The notes beneath the pieces were generated by a model. The model did not search any database. It saw only the letters and a program-made list of their open reading frames with translations, and was not told where the DNA came from. From NCBI GenBank assembly GCA_028688015.1, contig JAQTZB010000002.1, positions 1 through 64,000 of the forward strand: a stretch of DNA of 64,000 bases, written 5' to 3'. Below are positions 24,103 to 33,109 of the stretch, in pieces; position 1 is the stretch's first letter, and the number at the start of each line of letters is the position of its first letter. The DNA comes from Elusimicrobiales bacterium. GTDB taxonomy: Bacteria > Elusimicrobiota > Elusimicrobia > Elusimicrobiales > UBA9959. The position numbers and the translations under genes are program-made.

Positions 24103-24561
24103 ATGTTCCGGACGCGGGGCCCGGCGGCCTGGATCGCTATCGCGGTCCCGGCCTTTTTTTTGCTGGCCTCGGCCGACCTGGGCCTGCGCTCGCGCGGCGC
24201 GCTGGCGCGGGCGGAACAGCACGCCCGCTGGCGCGACAACCCCTCCGAAAAAGCGGCTCATTTCAATTCCCTCTTCGACCGCAGGGCCCTGGAAATAAAG
24301 GCGGAGGCCGCGGCCGGCCGCCTGGCCCCCGAGCAAGCCGCGCGGGCCCAAGCCCTGGCCGCCGCCGAGCGCGACCTGCAGCTGCAGGAGAGCTCGGCCA
24401 AGCAGGCCTGGCTCTGGTACCGCACCGCCGCGCGCGAATTCCGTTCCCCCCTCAACCCCTGGGCCGCCAGCGCGGAGAAGGAGCTGCCCGCGGCCCTGGC
24501 CGCCTGGCGCGCCGAGCTGCGCTCGCGCGGCGTTAAAACCGAAGACTGGATGCTGGAGTAG
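24103..24561 (+). CDS. Small membrane-anchored protein of unknown function
   Basis: 152 aa. One N-terminal hydrophobic segment (about 8-26, AWIAIAVPAFFLLASADL) is followed by an Ala/Glu/Arg-rich helical part (ALEIKAEAAAGRLAPEQAAR), likely coiled coil, outside the membrane. No family is recognised. It starts 3 bp after the receiver gene and ends 4 bp before the HExxH membrane protein, so it belongs to that transcript. Confidence 0.6.
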   Translation: MFRTRGPAAWIAIAVPAFFLLASADLGLRSRGALARAEQHARWRDNPSEKAAHFNSLFDRRALEIKAEAAAGRLAPEQAARAQALAAAERDLQLQESSAKQAWLWYRTAAREFRSPLNPWAASAEKELPAALAAWRAELRSRGVKTEDWMLE

Positions 24562-24565
24562 CCGC

Positions 24566-25261
24566 GTGCGCTGGCTGAAACCGCTCATAGGGATAGCCCT
24601 GGCACCGGCGGCGCTGGCCGCCGTGTGGGCCACAGGCCGGGCCCTCGGCCCCGCGCTGGGCAACTTCCCGGCCACGGCCCCGCTGCTGGGCGGGGCGCTG
24701 GCCGGCCTGCTGCTGCATACGCTGGGCCGCGGCCGGCGGCTCTATGTCGCCTCACACGAGCTGACGCACGCGCTGGCCGCCGTGCTGACGGGCGTTAAGG
24801 TGCGCAAGATCTCGGTCAGAAAAAGCAGCGGCTACGTGCTGCTGGACTCAACCAACGCCTTCATCTCACTGGCGCCGTATTTCGTCCCCTTCTACACCCT
24901 GGCCGTCTCCGCCGCTTTCTGGACGGCGGGCCGCTTCTGGCCGGTAGCGCCGTACCGGCCGTGGTTCCTGGCGGCCGCGGGCTTCACGCTGGCGTTCCAC
25001 CTGCTGCATACGGCTGACATCCTGGCCGGCCCGGTGCAGAGCGACCTGCGCAAGGCCGGAGGGCCGGTCTTCTCGCTGCCGCTGCTGGTGCTGCTAAACT
25101 GCGTGGGCCTGGCCGCCGCCCTGCGCCTGCTGTTCCCCGGCCTGCTGAGCCTGCGAGCCTGGTGGGGCGGGGTGCTGGCGGCGCAGGCGGCCGCCTACGG
25201 CGCCGTCGCCTACGCCGCCCTCTACGTCTTTAATACTGCTAAAATATACTTCAGGACATGA
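24566..25261 (+). CDS. Polytopic membrane protein with an HExxH motif (M50-like)
   Basis: 231 aa with six or so hydrophobic segments and a GTG start. Residues 64-68 are HELTH in ASHELTHALAAVLTG, the metal-binding pattern of M50 site-2-type proteases; the next strand KVRKISVRKSSGYV also fits that fold. A second His/Asp stretch, FHLLHTADILAG, could give the third ligand. The classical M50 NxxPxxxLDG motif is not seen, so peptidase activity is a guess. It overlaps the next gene by 4 bases (ATGA). Confidence 0.55.
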   Translation: MRWLKPLIGIALAPAALAAVWATGRALGPALGNFPATAPLLGGALAGLLLHTLGRGRRLYVASHELTHALAAVLTGVKVRKISVRKSSGYVLLDSTNAFISLAPYFVPFYTLAVSAAFWTAGRFWPVAPYRPWFLAAAGFTLAFHLLHTADILAGPVQSDLRKAGGPVFSLPLLVLLNCVGLAAALRLLFPGLLSLRAWWGGVLAAQAAAYGAVAYAALYVFNTAKIYFRT

Positions 25262-27441
25262 GACTCGCTACCAAGATAATGGCCAGGGTTATCGTGCTGC
25301 CTCTATTGCTGGCGGCCGGCCTGGTCGTCGCCGGACTGCTCACGCTGCGCGTCATGTTCACCCCGTCAGACCTCGAATCCATCGTCACCAACCAGTTCCA
25401 GGAATTTTTAAAGCGCCCGGTGCATATCGACTCGGCCCGCCTTTCCCTGACCGGGGAGATCCAGGTGCGCGGCCTGCGCGTTACGGAACCGGGGCCGGAG
25501 GCGGTGGAATTCCTGAAGGCCGACTTCATTTACGCCACGTACCGGGTGCTGCCGCTGCTGCAACGCAAGCTGGAGATAGACAGCGTGGTCCTGGTGGGGC
25601 CGCAGATAGAGCTTTACAAGCGCGCCGACGGCACCTGGAACGTCTCCGACATCCTGGCCGCCTACAGGCAGTCCGCCGGCGGGAACATGCTCAACAAGAT
25701 AGACTCGGCCGAGGTCAAGGACGGGCGCGTCAACGTGACCTACGTCGCGACCAAGCGGCGCCACACCCTGGAGAACTTCAACGCGGCCCTATCCAATTTC
25801 AAGCCCGGCGCAGACACGCCTTTTCACGCCTCCGTCTTCCTGAAGAGCGACGCCTTCCGCCGCCCGGTGAGCGGCCGGCTCTACACCGAGGGAGCTGTCA
25901 ACTTCGCGGATTTCCGCTGGGAGGAGGCGGAGGTGAAGAACCTGCGGGCGGACCTGACCGTGCAGGAAAAGACCGTCTCCTTCTCCGGGCGGGCCAAAAA
26001 CTTCCGCCGGCCGGAGGTGGCGCTGAGGGCGGAGACGCCCCTGCTCAAGAGCGCCGACCTGGCCTGCTTCTTCGACCCTCCCTTCAATTTCACGGCGCCG
26101 CGCGCCTCGTGGGACCTGAACGCGGTGTTCCTCTCTTCGCGGACGGCCGAGGTGCGCGTTGTGGCGCGCCCGCTGAACCTGAGGACGGAGGGCGTCTTCG
26201 ACTTCTCTAAATCCACGCCGTCCTACTCGCTGACGATCTCGGCCCCGCCGATCAAGCTGGACCTGCTCAAGCGCTACGGCGCGGCGCTGCCGGTGGAGAA
26301 CCCCTCAGGCACGGTGCAGGTGCGCCTGAAGATCTCGTCCAGGAACGGCAAGCCGGTGCTTTCGCGCTTCTTCATCAACACCAGCGGCGCGGGCCTGAAG
26401 TACCGCAACCTCACCATCTCGGGCGCCGACCTGGCCGCGCTGCTGTCGGAGAACTTCGCCAGCAACTTCGCCAACGCCACCAGGGGCAAGGTCACGCTGG
26501 ACGCCAACACCATGTCCAATGTCCGGCTGAAAACCGAGATCACCAAGAACCAGATGCTCTACACCTACTCCGGCAATTTCAACGGCGCCTTCGCCAAGGG
26601 CCGCATCCTCGTCCGCAAGCCCTTCTCTTCGGAGCGCATCCTGGAGCTGACCGGCTACTCCTCCGCCGTGGTCTATTCGGAGCTCAAGGACCTGGTTTTC
26701 GGCATCAAGGAACTGCGCGGGCCGCGGGTAGGCATGCCCGAAGTGGAGGCCAGCCTGGCCTGGCTCAAGACCCTGAAGAACTCCATCCCGATGGGCTTCT
26801 CCGGCTTCAAACTGCTCTACAAGACCGACAAGTACAAGCACGAATACATGGACGCGGCGGACTTCTACGCGCAGGCCTCGCTGCGCGACATAGCCGGCGA
26901 CATCTCCAAGATCCGCGGCGACATTTCCTTCCGGGCGGGCGCCGGCACCTTCTACGACGTGCAGCGCACCTCGGAGAAGGACCGCGTCTTCTACCTCTTC
27001 TCGCTGCCGCTGACCTTCATCCACCGCATGAACCGCACCGGGGCGCTGAAGTTCGGCTACAAGGTGAAAGACATCTCGTTCAACTCCATCGGCGGCGACT
27101 ACTACGCCGACGGCGGCAAGGTGGAGATCAAGAACTTCTGGCTGGAAGGCAAGGAGTTCTCCGCCGCCGTCACCGGCCAGCTGGACTTTTACAACGAAAC
27201 GATGGACGTAAAAATTTATACAATATCAGGTAAGTATTATTCGATGGGGAGCCTCCCGGAGGCCCTCACCGACTCGAGCGGCAAGCCGGCGCTGGCCTTC
27301 ACCCTGAAGGGAAAGATGGCCGACCCTAAGTTCGAGATGGTCAGCCCCGGCGGCAGCGGCGACCGCATCAGGGAAGCCGCGAAGAAAGGCGCGCAGATAG
27401 ATTTTGCGGGGATAGACGCTTTCGCAGGAGGAAAAAAATAA
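25258..27441 (+). CDS. Large AsmA-like periplasmic protein
   Basis: 727 aa. One N-terminal membrane helix (about 10-31) is followed by TPSDLESIVTNQFQEFLKRPV and HIDSARLSLTGEIQVRGLRV, the AsmA-type opening. A long run of beta strands follows. The C-terminal part (GGDYYADGGKVEIKNFWLEG, then LDFYNETMDVKIYTISGKY) matches the conserved C-terminal domain of AsmA-like proteins. Family members are proposed lipid-transfer bridges between the two membranes. It overlaps the HExxH gene and runs into pyrE with a one-base overlap. Confidence 0.75.
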   Translation: MRLATKIMARVIVLPLLLAAGLVVAGLLTLRVMFTPSDLESIVTNQFQEFLKRPVHIDSARLSLTGEIQVRGLRVTEPGPEAVEFLKADFIYATYRVLPLLQRKLEIDSVVLVGPQIELYKRADGTWNVSDILAAYRQSAGGNMLNKIDSAEVKDGRVNVTYVATKRRHTLENFNAALSNFKPGADTPFHASVFLKSDAFRRPVSGRLYTEGAVNFADFRWEEAEVKNLRADLTVQEKTVSFSGRAKNFRRPEVALRAETPLLKSADLACFFDPPFNFTAPRASWDLNAVFLSSRTAEVRVVARPLNLRTEGVFDFSKSTPSYSLTISAPPIKLDLLKRYGAALPVENPSGTVQVRLKISSRNGKPVLSRFFINTSGAGLKYRNLTISGADLAALLSENFASNFANATRGKVTLDANTMSNVRLKTEITKNQMLYTYSGNFNGAFAKGRILVRKPFSSERILELTGYSSAVVYSELKDLVFGIKELRGPRVGMPEVEASLAWLKTLKNSIPMGFSGFKLLYKTDKYKHEYMDAADFYAQASLRDIAGDISKIRGDISFRAGAGTFYDVQRTSEKDRVFYLFSLPLTFIHRMNRTGALKFGYKVKDISFNSIGGDYYADGGKVEIKNFWLEGKEFSAAVTGQLDFYNETMDVKIYTISGKYYSMGSLPEALTDSSGKPALAFTLKGKMADPKFEMVSPGGSGDRIREAAKKGAQIDFAGIDAFAGGKK

Positions 27442-28037
27442 TGTCCAAGCTAGGCAAATTTGACGTCGTGGGACTGCTGCAGGAGCACGGGGCCATCCTC
27501 AACGGCCATTTCCAGATCCCTTCGGGCTTCCACACCCAGACCTACATCCAGCCCTCCCTCGTGCTGCAGTACCCGCACCTGGCGCAGAAGGTGGCCAAGG
27601 AAATGGCCGCCAAGTTCCCGCAGGAGATCAACGTCGTCATCTCCCCCTCCGTGGGTTCCATGTCCATCGGCCAGGAAGTGGCCCGCGTGAAGAAAGCCCG
27701 CTCCATTTTCACCGAGAAGATCAACGGCGTGATGGTGCTCAAGCGCGACTTCAAGATCTCCGAGGGCGAGCGCGTCCTGGTAGTCGACGACGTCCTCAAT
27801 TCCGGCCGCATGTGCGGCGAGGCCATCAACCTGGCCCGCGGCTACGGCGCCAAGGTCATAGGCGTGGCCGCCATCGTGGACCGCTCCACCGGCGACCTCA
27901 CCCTGAACGTCCCCGTACGCGGGCTGATCTCCTACCCGCTGCAGCTTTTCCCCCCGGACAACTGCCCGCTCTGCCGGCAGAAGCTCCCGCTTACCATTCC
28001 CGGCTCTTCCGCGCACCACGTGCACGGCCAGGAGTAG
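27441..28037 (+). CDS. pyrE: Orotate phosphoribosyltransferase
   Basis: 198 aa. It makes OMP from orotate and PRPP. The PRPP-binding signature is RVLVVDDVLNSG (111-122), and IPSGFHTQTYIQPSLV forms the substrate strand. A C-terminal CPLC pair (C175, C178) is found in one PyrE subgroup. AGGAGG lies at about 27426-27431 inside the end of the AsmA-like gene. No other pyr gene is in the window. Confidence 0.93.
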   Translation: MSKLGKFDVVGLLQEHGAILNGHFQIPSGFHTQTYIQPSLVLQYPHLAQKVAKEMAAKFPQEINVVISPSVGSMSIGQEVARVKKARSIFTEKINGVMVLKRDFKISEGERVLVVDDVLNSGRMCGEAINLARGYGAKVIGVAAIVDRSTGDLTLNVPVRGLISYPLQLFPPDNCPLCRQKLPLTIPGSSAHHVHGQE

Positions 28038-28077
28038 GCCGCTCCGGGGCGGGTGCCCGCCCCCTTTCGTTTCCCCT

Positions 28078-28863
28078 ATGAAAACAAAGTACGTCGCCCT
28101 GCTGTCCGATTTCGGCACGAACGACCCCTTCGTCGCGGCCATGAAGGGCGTGCTGCTTTCCCGGGCTCCGGGCCTGACCATCATAGACATCACGCACCAG
28201 GTGCCGCCGCAGGACGTGCAGACCGCCGCCTTCTACCTGATGACGGCCATCCCTTACATGCCCAAGGGCACGCTGTTCATGACCGTCGTAGACCCGACCG
28301 TGGGCACCGGGCGCGGCATCGTCTGGGCCAAGACCGCGGACCACCAGTTCATCGCCCCGGACAACGGCCTTATCAGCTGGGTGGAGCAGAAGGAAAAGAT
28401 CCTCGAGGCCCGCTTCATCAGCAATTCCTCCCTGTTCATGGACACCATCAGCTCCACCTTCCACGGGCGCGACATCATGGCCCCGGTGGCCGCCGCCATA
28501 GCCAAGGGCCTGCCCGAGAAAAAGATCGGCCCGGTCTTCAACGACTACCGGCGCCTGCCGTTCCCGCAGCCGGTCAGGGCCGGCAACCGCGTGACCGGAC
28601 AGGTGATCGCCATCGACCATTTCGGCAACGTGGTGACCAACATAAAGCGCGACTACCTCAGCGCGCGCGCCGTCTTCAACCTGGCCGGCCGCATGCTCAA
28701 GGACCTCAAGCTCACCTACGCCTCTGTCCCGGAGGGCGAGGCGCTGGCGGTCATCGGCTCTTTCGGCTTCCTGGAATTTTCGGTCCGCAACGGCAACTTC
28801 GCCAGGACCTTCGACGTAAAAATAGGCTCCCCGGTGGAAGCCATAGTCTCGCTTGATGAATAA
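28078..28863 (+). CDS. SAM hydrolase (SAM hydroxide adenosyltransferase, DUF62 family)
   Basis: 261 aa. The family motifs are LLSDFGTNDPFVAAMKG, DITHQVPPQDVQTAAF, VVDPTVGTGRG, and STFHGRDIMAPVAA. These proteins split S-adenosylmethionine with water to adenosine and methionine; halogenase relatives carry other loop residues. The common VVDPGVG is VVDPTVG here. It sits between pyrE and an rRNA methyltransferase, which overlaps its end by 8 bases. Confidence 0.85.
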   Translation: MKTKYVALLSDFGTNDPFVAAMKGVLLSRAPGLTIIDITHQVPPQDVQTAAFYLMTAIPYMPKGTLFMTVVDPTVGTGRGIVWAKTADHQFIAPDNGLISWVEQKEKILEARFISNSSLFMDTISSTFHGRDIMAPVAAAIAKGLPEKKIGPVFNDYRRLPFPQPVRAGNRVTGQVIAIDHFGNVVTNIKRDYLSARAVFNLAGRMLKDLKLTYASVPEGEALAVIGSFGFLEFSVRNGNFARTFDVKIGSPVEAIVSLDE

Positions 28864-30040
28864 TATAAAAAACCTGAAACTTAAGCGCGAAGCCCTCAAG
28901 CGACGCGCGTTCGGCCACGCCTGGGTGTTCTCCAACGAGCTCGAGCTCGTAGACACCTCCATCCCGCCCGGCACCGTCTGCGGGCTGACCTACCCCGACG
29001 GCCGCCCGGCCGGGGTGGGCTTCTTCAACCCGAAAAGCCTCATCGCCGTGCGCCTGCTGGTCCAGAACACCAATGTGCTGCCCGGGGACTTCCTGAAAGA
29101 GCGCCTGGCCGCCGCCCTGAAATACCGCGAGGAGCTCGGCGTGGACCGCGCCTGCCGGCTCTGCTTCGGCGAGTCCGACGGCCTGCCCGGCCTGGTAGTG
29201 GACCGCTACGGCGACGCCGTGGTGATAGAGCTCCTCTCCGCCGGCATGGAACTGCTGAAGGACCAGCTCACGGCCGCGCTGACGGACCTGCTGAGGCCCA
29301 AGGGCATCTACTACAAGAACGACCACCAGTTCCGCGAGCTGGAAGGCCTGAAATCCTACGAGGAGACCGCCTTCGGCGTGATGCCGGAGAAGGTGCGCAT
29401 CGAGGAGAACGGCCTCAAATACGATATCCCCATGGCCGGCGGGCAGAAGACCGGCTGGTACTTCGACCAGCGCGAGAACCGCGCGGCGCTGGAACCCTTC
29501 TTCAAGGGCCGGCGCGTGCTGGACCTGCACACCTACCTGGGCGCCTTCGCCATAACGGCGGCCAAGGCCGGCGCCGAGGCCGTCTGGGCCGTGGACTCCT
29601 CTGAGAAAGCCATCGAGGCCGCGCAGGCCAACGCCGCGCTCAACGGCGTGGAAGGCAAGGTCCTCTTCCGCAAAGAGAAGGCCGAGCGCCTGATAGAGGC
29701 CCTTGAGGCGGGCGACCTCCCCGAGAAGCCGGACTTCATCCTGCTCGACCCGCCGAATATCGTGCGCAACAAGAAGCATCTGCCGCAGGCGCTGAAGATG
29801 CTGTCGCGCATGGCCGGCGCCGCGCTGAAGTCGCTGCCCAAGGGCGGCTACCTCGCGGTCTCGACCTGCTCGCACCACATCTCGCGCGGCATGTTCGTGG
29901 AGACGCTCTCCGCGGCAGCGTCCAAAGCGGGCCGCCAGGCCGTCATGGTGGAGCTGCGCGGCCAGGCCAAGGACCATCCCATCCTGATCAGCATGCCGGA
30001 GACGGAGTACCTGCACTTCGCGCTCCTGCGCGTGGTGTAG
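28856..30040 (+). CDS. Class I SAM-dependent rRNA methyltransferase, RlmI-like
   Basis: 394 aa from ATG 28856 (an in-frame TTG lies directly before it). It has an N-terminal PUA domain (about 1-75, KREALKRRAFGHAWVFSNEL), a central RNA-binding part, and a Rossmann methyltransferase with motif I VLDLHTYLGAFAITAAKAGA and catalytic LLDPPNI (motif IV). Homologues methylate C5 of cytosine in 23S rRNA (RlmI, C1962). It overlaps the SAM hydrolase gene and ends at a strong terminator. Confidence 0.9.
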   Translation: MNNIKNLKLKREALKRRAFGHAWVFSNELELVDTSIPPGTVCGLTYPDGRPAGVGFFNPKSLIAVRLLVQNTNVLPGDFLKERLAAALKYREELGVDRACRLCFGESDGLPGLVVDRYGDAVVIELLSAGMELLKDQLTAALTDLLRPKGIYYKNDHQFRELEGLKSYEETAFGVMPEKVRIEENGLKYDIPMAGGQKTGWYFDQRENRAALEPFFKGRRVLDLHTYLGAFAITAAKAGAEAVWAVDSSEKAIEAAQANAALNGVEGKVLFRKEKAERLIEALEAGDLPEKPDFILLDPPNIVRNKKHLPQALKMLSRMAGAALKSLPKGGYLAVSTCSHHISRGMFVETLSAAASKAGRQAVMVELRGQAKDHPILISMPETEYLHFALLRVV

Positions 30041-30050
30041 AGAACGCCGC

Positions 30051-30088
30051 AAAAAGAAAAGGGCCCGAGAGCGGGCCCTTTTTCTTTT
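30051..30088. terminator. Bidirectional rho-independent terminator
   Basis: AAAAAGAAAAGGGCCCG, a short loop, CGGGCCCTTTTTCTTTT. It lies between convergent methyltransferase (+) and receiver (-) genes. Confidence 0.93.
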
Positions 30089-30098
30089 GCGCTGCGCG

Positions 30099-30467
30099 CT
30101 AAATGATGCTTTTCACTACCTTGAGGATCTCGGCCTTGCTCGACGGCTTGGTGATGTAGGTCTTGGCGCCGTAGGAGATCGCCTGCTGGATCTCGTTGAT
30201 GCTGCCCTCGACGGTGAGCATCACCACCTGCGCGCCGTGGGTGACCTTGTCGTCCTTGATAGCCTTGCAGGCCCGCAGGCCGTCCATCACGGGCATATGG
30301 ATGTCGAGCATGACCAGCGCAGGCAGCTCCTTGCGCGCCAGCTCCACGGCTTCCTGGCCGTTCTCGGCCTTGATGACCTGGTAGCCCTCGGCCTCCAGCA
30401 TGGAGCTGAGGGTCTCGAGCATCTCTGCGTCGTCGTCGGCTATCAGGATCTTGTTATGGAGAGGCAT
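30099..30467 (-). CDS. Single-domain response regulator (CheY-like)
   Basis: 122 aa. It is a complete receiver: D11-D13 in ILIADDDAE, phospho-acceptor D55 (LVMLDIHMP), T85 (VVMLTVEG) and K107 (TYITKPSS). There is no output domain. It lies between a terminator and tRNA-Phe on the same strand. Its partner kinase is not adjacent; the PAS kinase at 33110 is the closest candidate. Confidence 0.9.
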   Translation of the reverse strand: MPLHNKILIADDDAEMLETLSSMLEAEGYQVIKAENGQEAVELARKELPALVMLDIHMPVMDGLRACKAIKDDKVTHGAQVVMLTVEGSINEIQQAISYGAKTYITKPSSKAEILKVVKSII

Positions 30468-30489
30468 AGAAACTCCGGGAAAGAAAAAT

Positions 30490-30561
30490 TGCCGCGGGTT
30501 GGGATCGAACCAACGACACCCGGTTTTTCAGACCGGTGCTCTACCACTGAGCTACCGCGGC
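30490..30561 (-). tRNA. tRNA-Phe (anticodon GAA)
   Basis: A full cloverleaf folds on the minus strand: acceptor GCCGCGG / CCGCGGC, D stem GCTC/GAGC, anticodon stem CCGGT/ACCGG with loop CTGAAAA (anticodon GAA), T stem GTTGG/CCAAC with loop TTCGATC, and discriminator A. It is 72 nt long. The 3' CCA is not encoded, so a CCA-adding enzyme is needed. T-rich sequence follows at once. Confidence 0.97.
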
Positions 30562-30619
30562 AAAATGTGGTAAGACTGCTTTTCAATAATAGCATTTTTT
30601 GAAAACCCAGCAAAAGACG

Positions 30620-31639
30620 CTATTTCAGTTCCAGCACCTCGTGCAGGCCCGGGCCGTAGGAGATCAGCTCCACCTTCGGGTACGGGTAGCAGGCGCAGAC
30701 ACGCTCCAGCGTGGCGAGGAATTTCTTCGCCTCGCCGGTAAAGCTCTTTATCCCCCTCGAAACGTCCGCGCCGCCGAGCAGGTCTATGTGCGTGATGGCC
30801 AGTTTGGTGGCGGAGTTCACGCGCACCGTCTGCAGGGCCACGTCCATCTCGAAGGCGCCCACCCGCCGCAGGCGGCCGCTGACGCTGCCCACCTCGCGCC
30901 CGGCGGTGTGGTACTTCGTCAGCATGGCCTTATCCTTCAGCTCGTTGGCCACCATGCCGGGGCCCACGCGGGTGACGTAAGGCTTGAAGATAGCGTAGAC
31001 GTCGCCGGCGTACTTGGGCCCGAGGCCCGCCTCGCCCAGGAAAGTGGAGGCCGTGGTGTCGCGCGAGGTGACGAAGGGATATTCGCCGTGCAGGTTGGAC
31101 AGTTTCATCCCCTGCGTGCCCTCGAGCAGCATTTTAGAGCCCTTAGCTAGCGCCTTATTGAGGAGCTCAGGCACGTCCCTGACATATTTCTTCAGACGGG
31201 GATGGTCCTTGGCGAAAGTCAGCTTTTTGCGGTCCACCCGGTCGCGCACGGCGGCGCCGAGACCGGTGCCGACGCTGCCTATCTTGCCCATCATGCGGGC
31301 GTCGGCGCGCTCGGCCGCGGTGTGGCGAGGTTCTATAATGACCACGTGCGGGTCGATGATGAGCCGGCTACCGGCGCCGGTAAGCTCTACTTCCTTTTCC
31401 AGCCAGTCCGGTATGATATACGTGCCGGCGCCCAGCACCAGCTTGGTGCGCCTGTTCACGAAGGCGCCCGGCATGGTCTTGAGCGTGTAGATCTTATCTT
31501 TGTAGAAGATCGTGTGCCCGGCGTTAGGGCCGCCGACGCGGATGGCGTAATCGTAATCTTTCTTCTCCGCGAGGTAAGCGCAGATCTTGCCCTTGCCCTC
31601 GTCGCCCGCCTGCCCGCCCACTACTATGTCAACCGGCAT
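30620..31639 (-). CDS. purA: Adenylosuccinate synthetase, short form
   Basis: 339 aa. It makes adenylosuccinate from IMP, aspartate and GTP. The N-terminal GDEGKGK P-loop (12-18), GGPNAGHTI and the C-terminal VSGRLRRVGAFEMD are present. Typical bacterial PurA is about 430 aa; this chain is about 90 aa shorter, like the reduced form known from many archaea. It starts 3 bp after purB, so purB-purA are one transcript for IMP to AMP. Confidence 0.92.
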   Translation of the reverse strand: MPVDIVVGGQAGDEGKGKICAYLAEKKDYDYAIRVGGPNAGHTIFYKDKIYTLKTMPGAFVNRRTKLVLGAGTYIIPDWLEKEVELTGAGSRLIIDPHVVIIEPRHTAAERADARMMGKIGSVGTGLGAAVRDRVDRKKLTFAKDHPRLKKYVRDVPELLNKALAKGSKMLLEGTQGMKLSNLHGEYPFVTSRDTTASTFLGEAGLGPKYAGDVYAIFKPYVTRVGPGMVANELKDKAMLTKYHTAGREVGSVSGRLRRVGAFEMDVALQTVRVNSATKLAITHIDLLGGADVSRGIKSFTGEAKKFLATLERVCACYPYPKVELISYGPGLHEVLELK

Positions 31640-31642
31640 GGT

Positions 31643-33028
31643 TTACCTCCGTTTGGCTATCCTGGCCGCCAGCCCCGTATAGTTCAGGGGCGACAGGCGC
31701 GAGAGCTCGGCCTTGACCGTCCGCTTAAGCTCTAGCCCGTAAATAAATTGCCTCATCCCGTCCGCGGTGACCGCGCGCCCGCGCGTGAACTTGCTGAGCA
31801 GTTCGTAGGGACCGTGCTCGCCCTCGCGGCGCAGGATGGTCTGTATCCCCTCGGCCAGCACCTCGGGGTGCGCCTCCAGCTCCGCGGCGGCGGCCGCCTC
31901 GTCGGGCGAGACCCGAGAAAGGCCGGAGAGGATAGACTTGTAAGCCGCCAGCGAGTGGCCGAAGGCCGCGCCGAAGTTGCGTTCCACGGTGGAGTCGGAA
32001 AGGTCGCGCTGCAGGCGCGAGACCGGAAGTTTAGCCGAGAAGAAACCGAGCTGGGCGTTGGCGAGGCCCAGGTTCCCCTCGGCGTTCTCGAAGTGGATCG
32101 GGTTCACCTTCTGCGGCATGGTGGACGAACCCACCTCGCCCGCCACCGCCCGCTGCCTGACGAGCCCGGCGGAGATATAGCGCCACATGTCCTGGCAGAA
32201 GGCCAGCAGGACCGTGTTGGCCCGCCGCAGGTTGTCGAACAGTTCGGCGTAGGTGTCGTGCGGCTCTATCTGCGTGGTGACCGGGTTGAACTCCAGCCCG
32301 TCGAAGCTCTCCACGAACTCCCGGGAAAACTTCTCCCAGTTCACGCCCGGGTAGGCGGCGGCGTGGGCATTGTAGTTGCCCGAGGCGCCGTTGAGCTTGG
32401 CACAGATGCTCAGGGCCTTGAGCTGCCTGACCTGCCTGGCCAGCCGCGCGTGGAAGACGCGGAACTCCTTGCCGAAGGTGGTTGGCACGGCCGGTTGCCC
32501 GTGCGTGCGCGCCAGCAGCGGCGCGGCGGCATGCCGGGCCGCAAGGGCGTCCAGCGCCGCGAGGAGTTCCTCCAGGGCGGGCAGGAGTTGCGTGCGCAGG
32601 CAGTCGCGCAGCATCAGCGCGTAGGAGATGTTGTTGACGTCCTCGGAAGTCAGCGCGAAATGCACCAGTTCCGCGAGGTCGCGCAGGGAACTGCGGTGCA
32701 GGCGCGCCTTAATGAAATATTCCACCGCCTTCACATCGTGGCGGGTGGCGGGGATCGGGCCCGAACCCCTTTCCTCGAGCTCTATGATCTTCAGGACGTC
32801 GGCTTCGGAGAGCTGCGGCAGCCGCTCCAGCAGCTTCTTTTCCGCGGCGGTCAGGCGGCGCGCCCTGACGCCCGGAGTGGCGCAGAGCGCGGCCAGGTAG
32901 CGGCACTCCACCAGCGCCCGGTAGCGTGCCAGGGCGCCCTCGCCGCACAGGCGGCTCAGCCCCTCCAGCTTGGCGGCGTATCTCCCGTCCAGCGGGCTTA
33001 AAGCTTCGGTATTGCGGCTGCGCGCCAT
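31643..33028 (-). CDS. purB: Adenylosuccinate lyase
   Basis: 461 aa, full length. It cleaves SAICAR to AICAR and adenylosuccinate to AMP, releasing fumarate. The family signature SSTMPQKVNPIHFENAEGN holds the flexible catalytic Ser loop, and ARTHGQPAVPTTFGKE the substrate His. The layout follows the E. coli-type PurB (SPLDGRYAAKLEGLS start). It is cotranscribed with purA. Confidence 0.95.
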   Translation of the reverse strand: MARSRNTEALSPLDGRYAAKLEGLSRLCGEGALARYRALVECRYLAALCATPGVRARRLTAAEKKLLERLPQLSEADVLKIIELEERGSGPIPATRHDVKAVEYFIKARLHRSSLRDLAELVHFALTSEDVNNISYALMLRDCLRTQLLPALEELLAALDALAARHAAAPLLARTHGQPAVPTTFGKEFRVFHARLARQVRQLKALSICAKLNGASGNYNAHAAAYPGVNWEKFSREFVESFDGLEFNPVTTQIEPHDTYAELFDNLRRANTVLLAFCQDMWRYISAGLVRQRAVAGEVGSSTMPQKVNPIHFENAEGNLGLANAQLGFFSAKLPVSRLQRDLSDSTVERNFGAAFGHSLAAYKSILSGLSRVSPDEAAAAAELEAHPEVLAEGIQTILRREGEHGPYELLSKFTRGRAVTADGMRQFIYGLELKRTVKAELSRLSPLNYTGLAARIAKRR

Positions 33029-33097
33029 AGTTTTCCTCCCGTAAAGTCTATCCTATTATTACAAATAGCAAGCCCGAGTAAAACCCCGCAGTTTTGC

Positions 33098-33103
33098 TAC
33101 AAT
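33098..33103 (+). promoter_or_regulatory. -10 box of the PAS kinase gene, leaderless geometry
   Basis: TACAAT ends 6 bases before the ATG at 33110. A weak CCGAGT is 18 bases upstream (33074-33079). There is no room for a ribosome site. Confidence 0.4.
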
Positions 33104-33109
33104 ATCACC

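Noticed and set aside
30569..30619. Second tRNA next to tRNA-Phe
   Set aside because: The sequence between the tRNA and purA does not fold into a cloverleaf.
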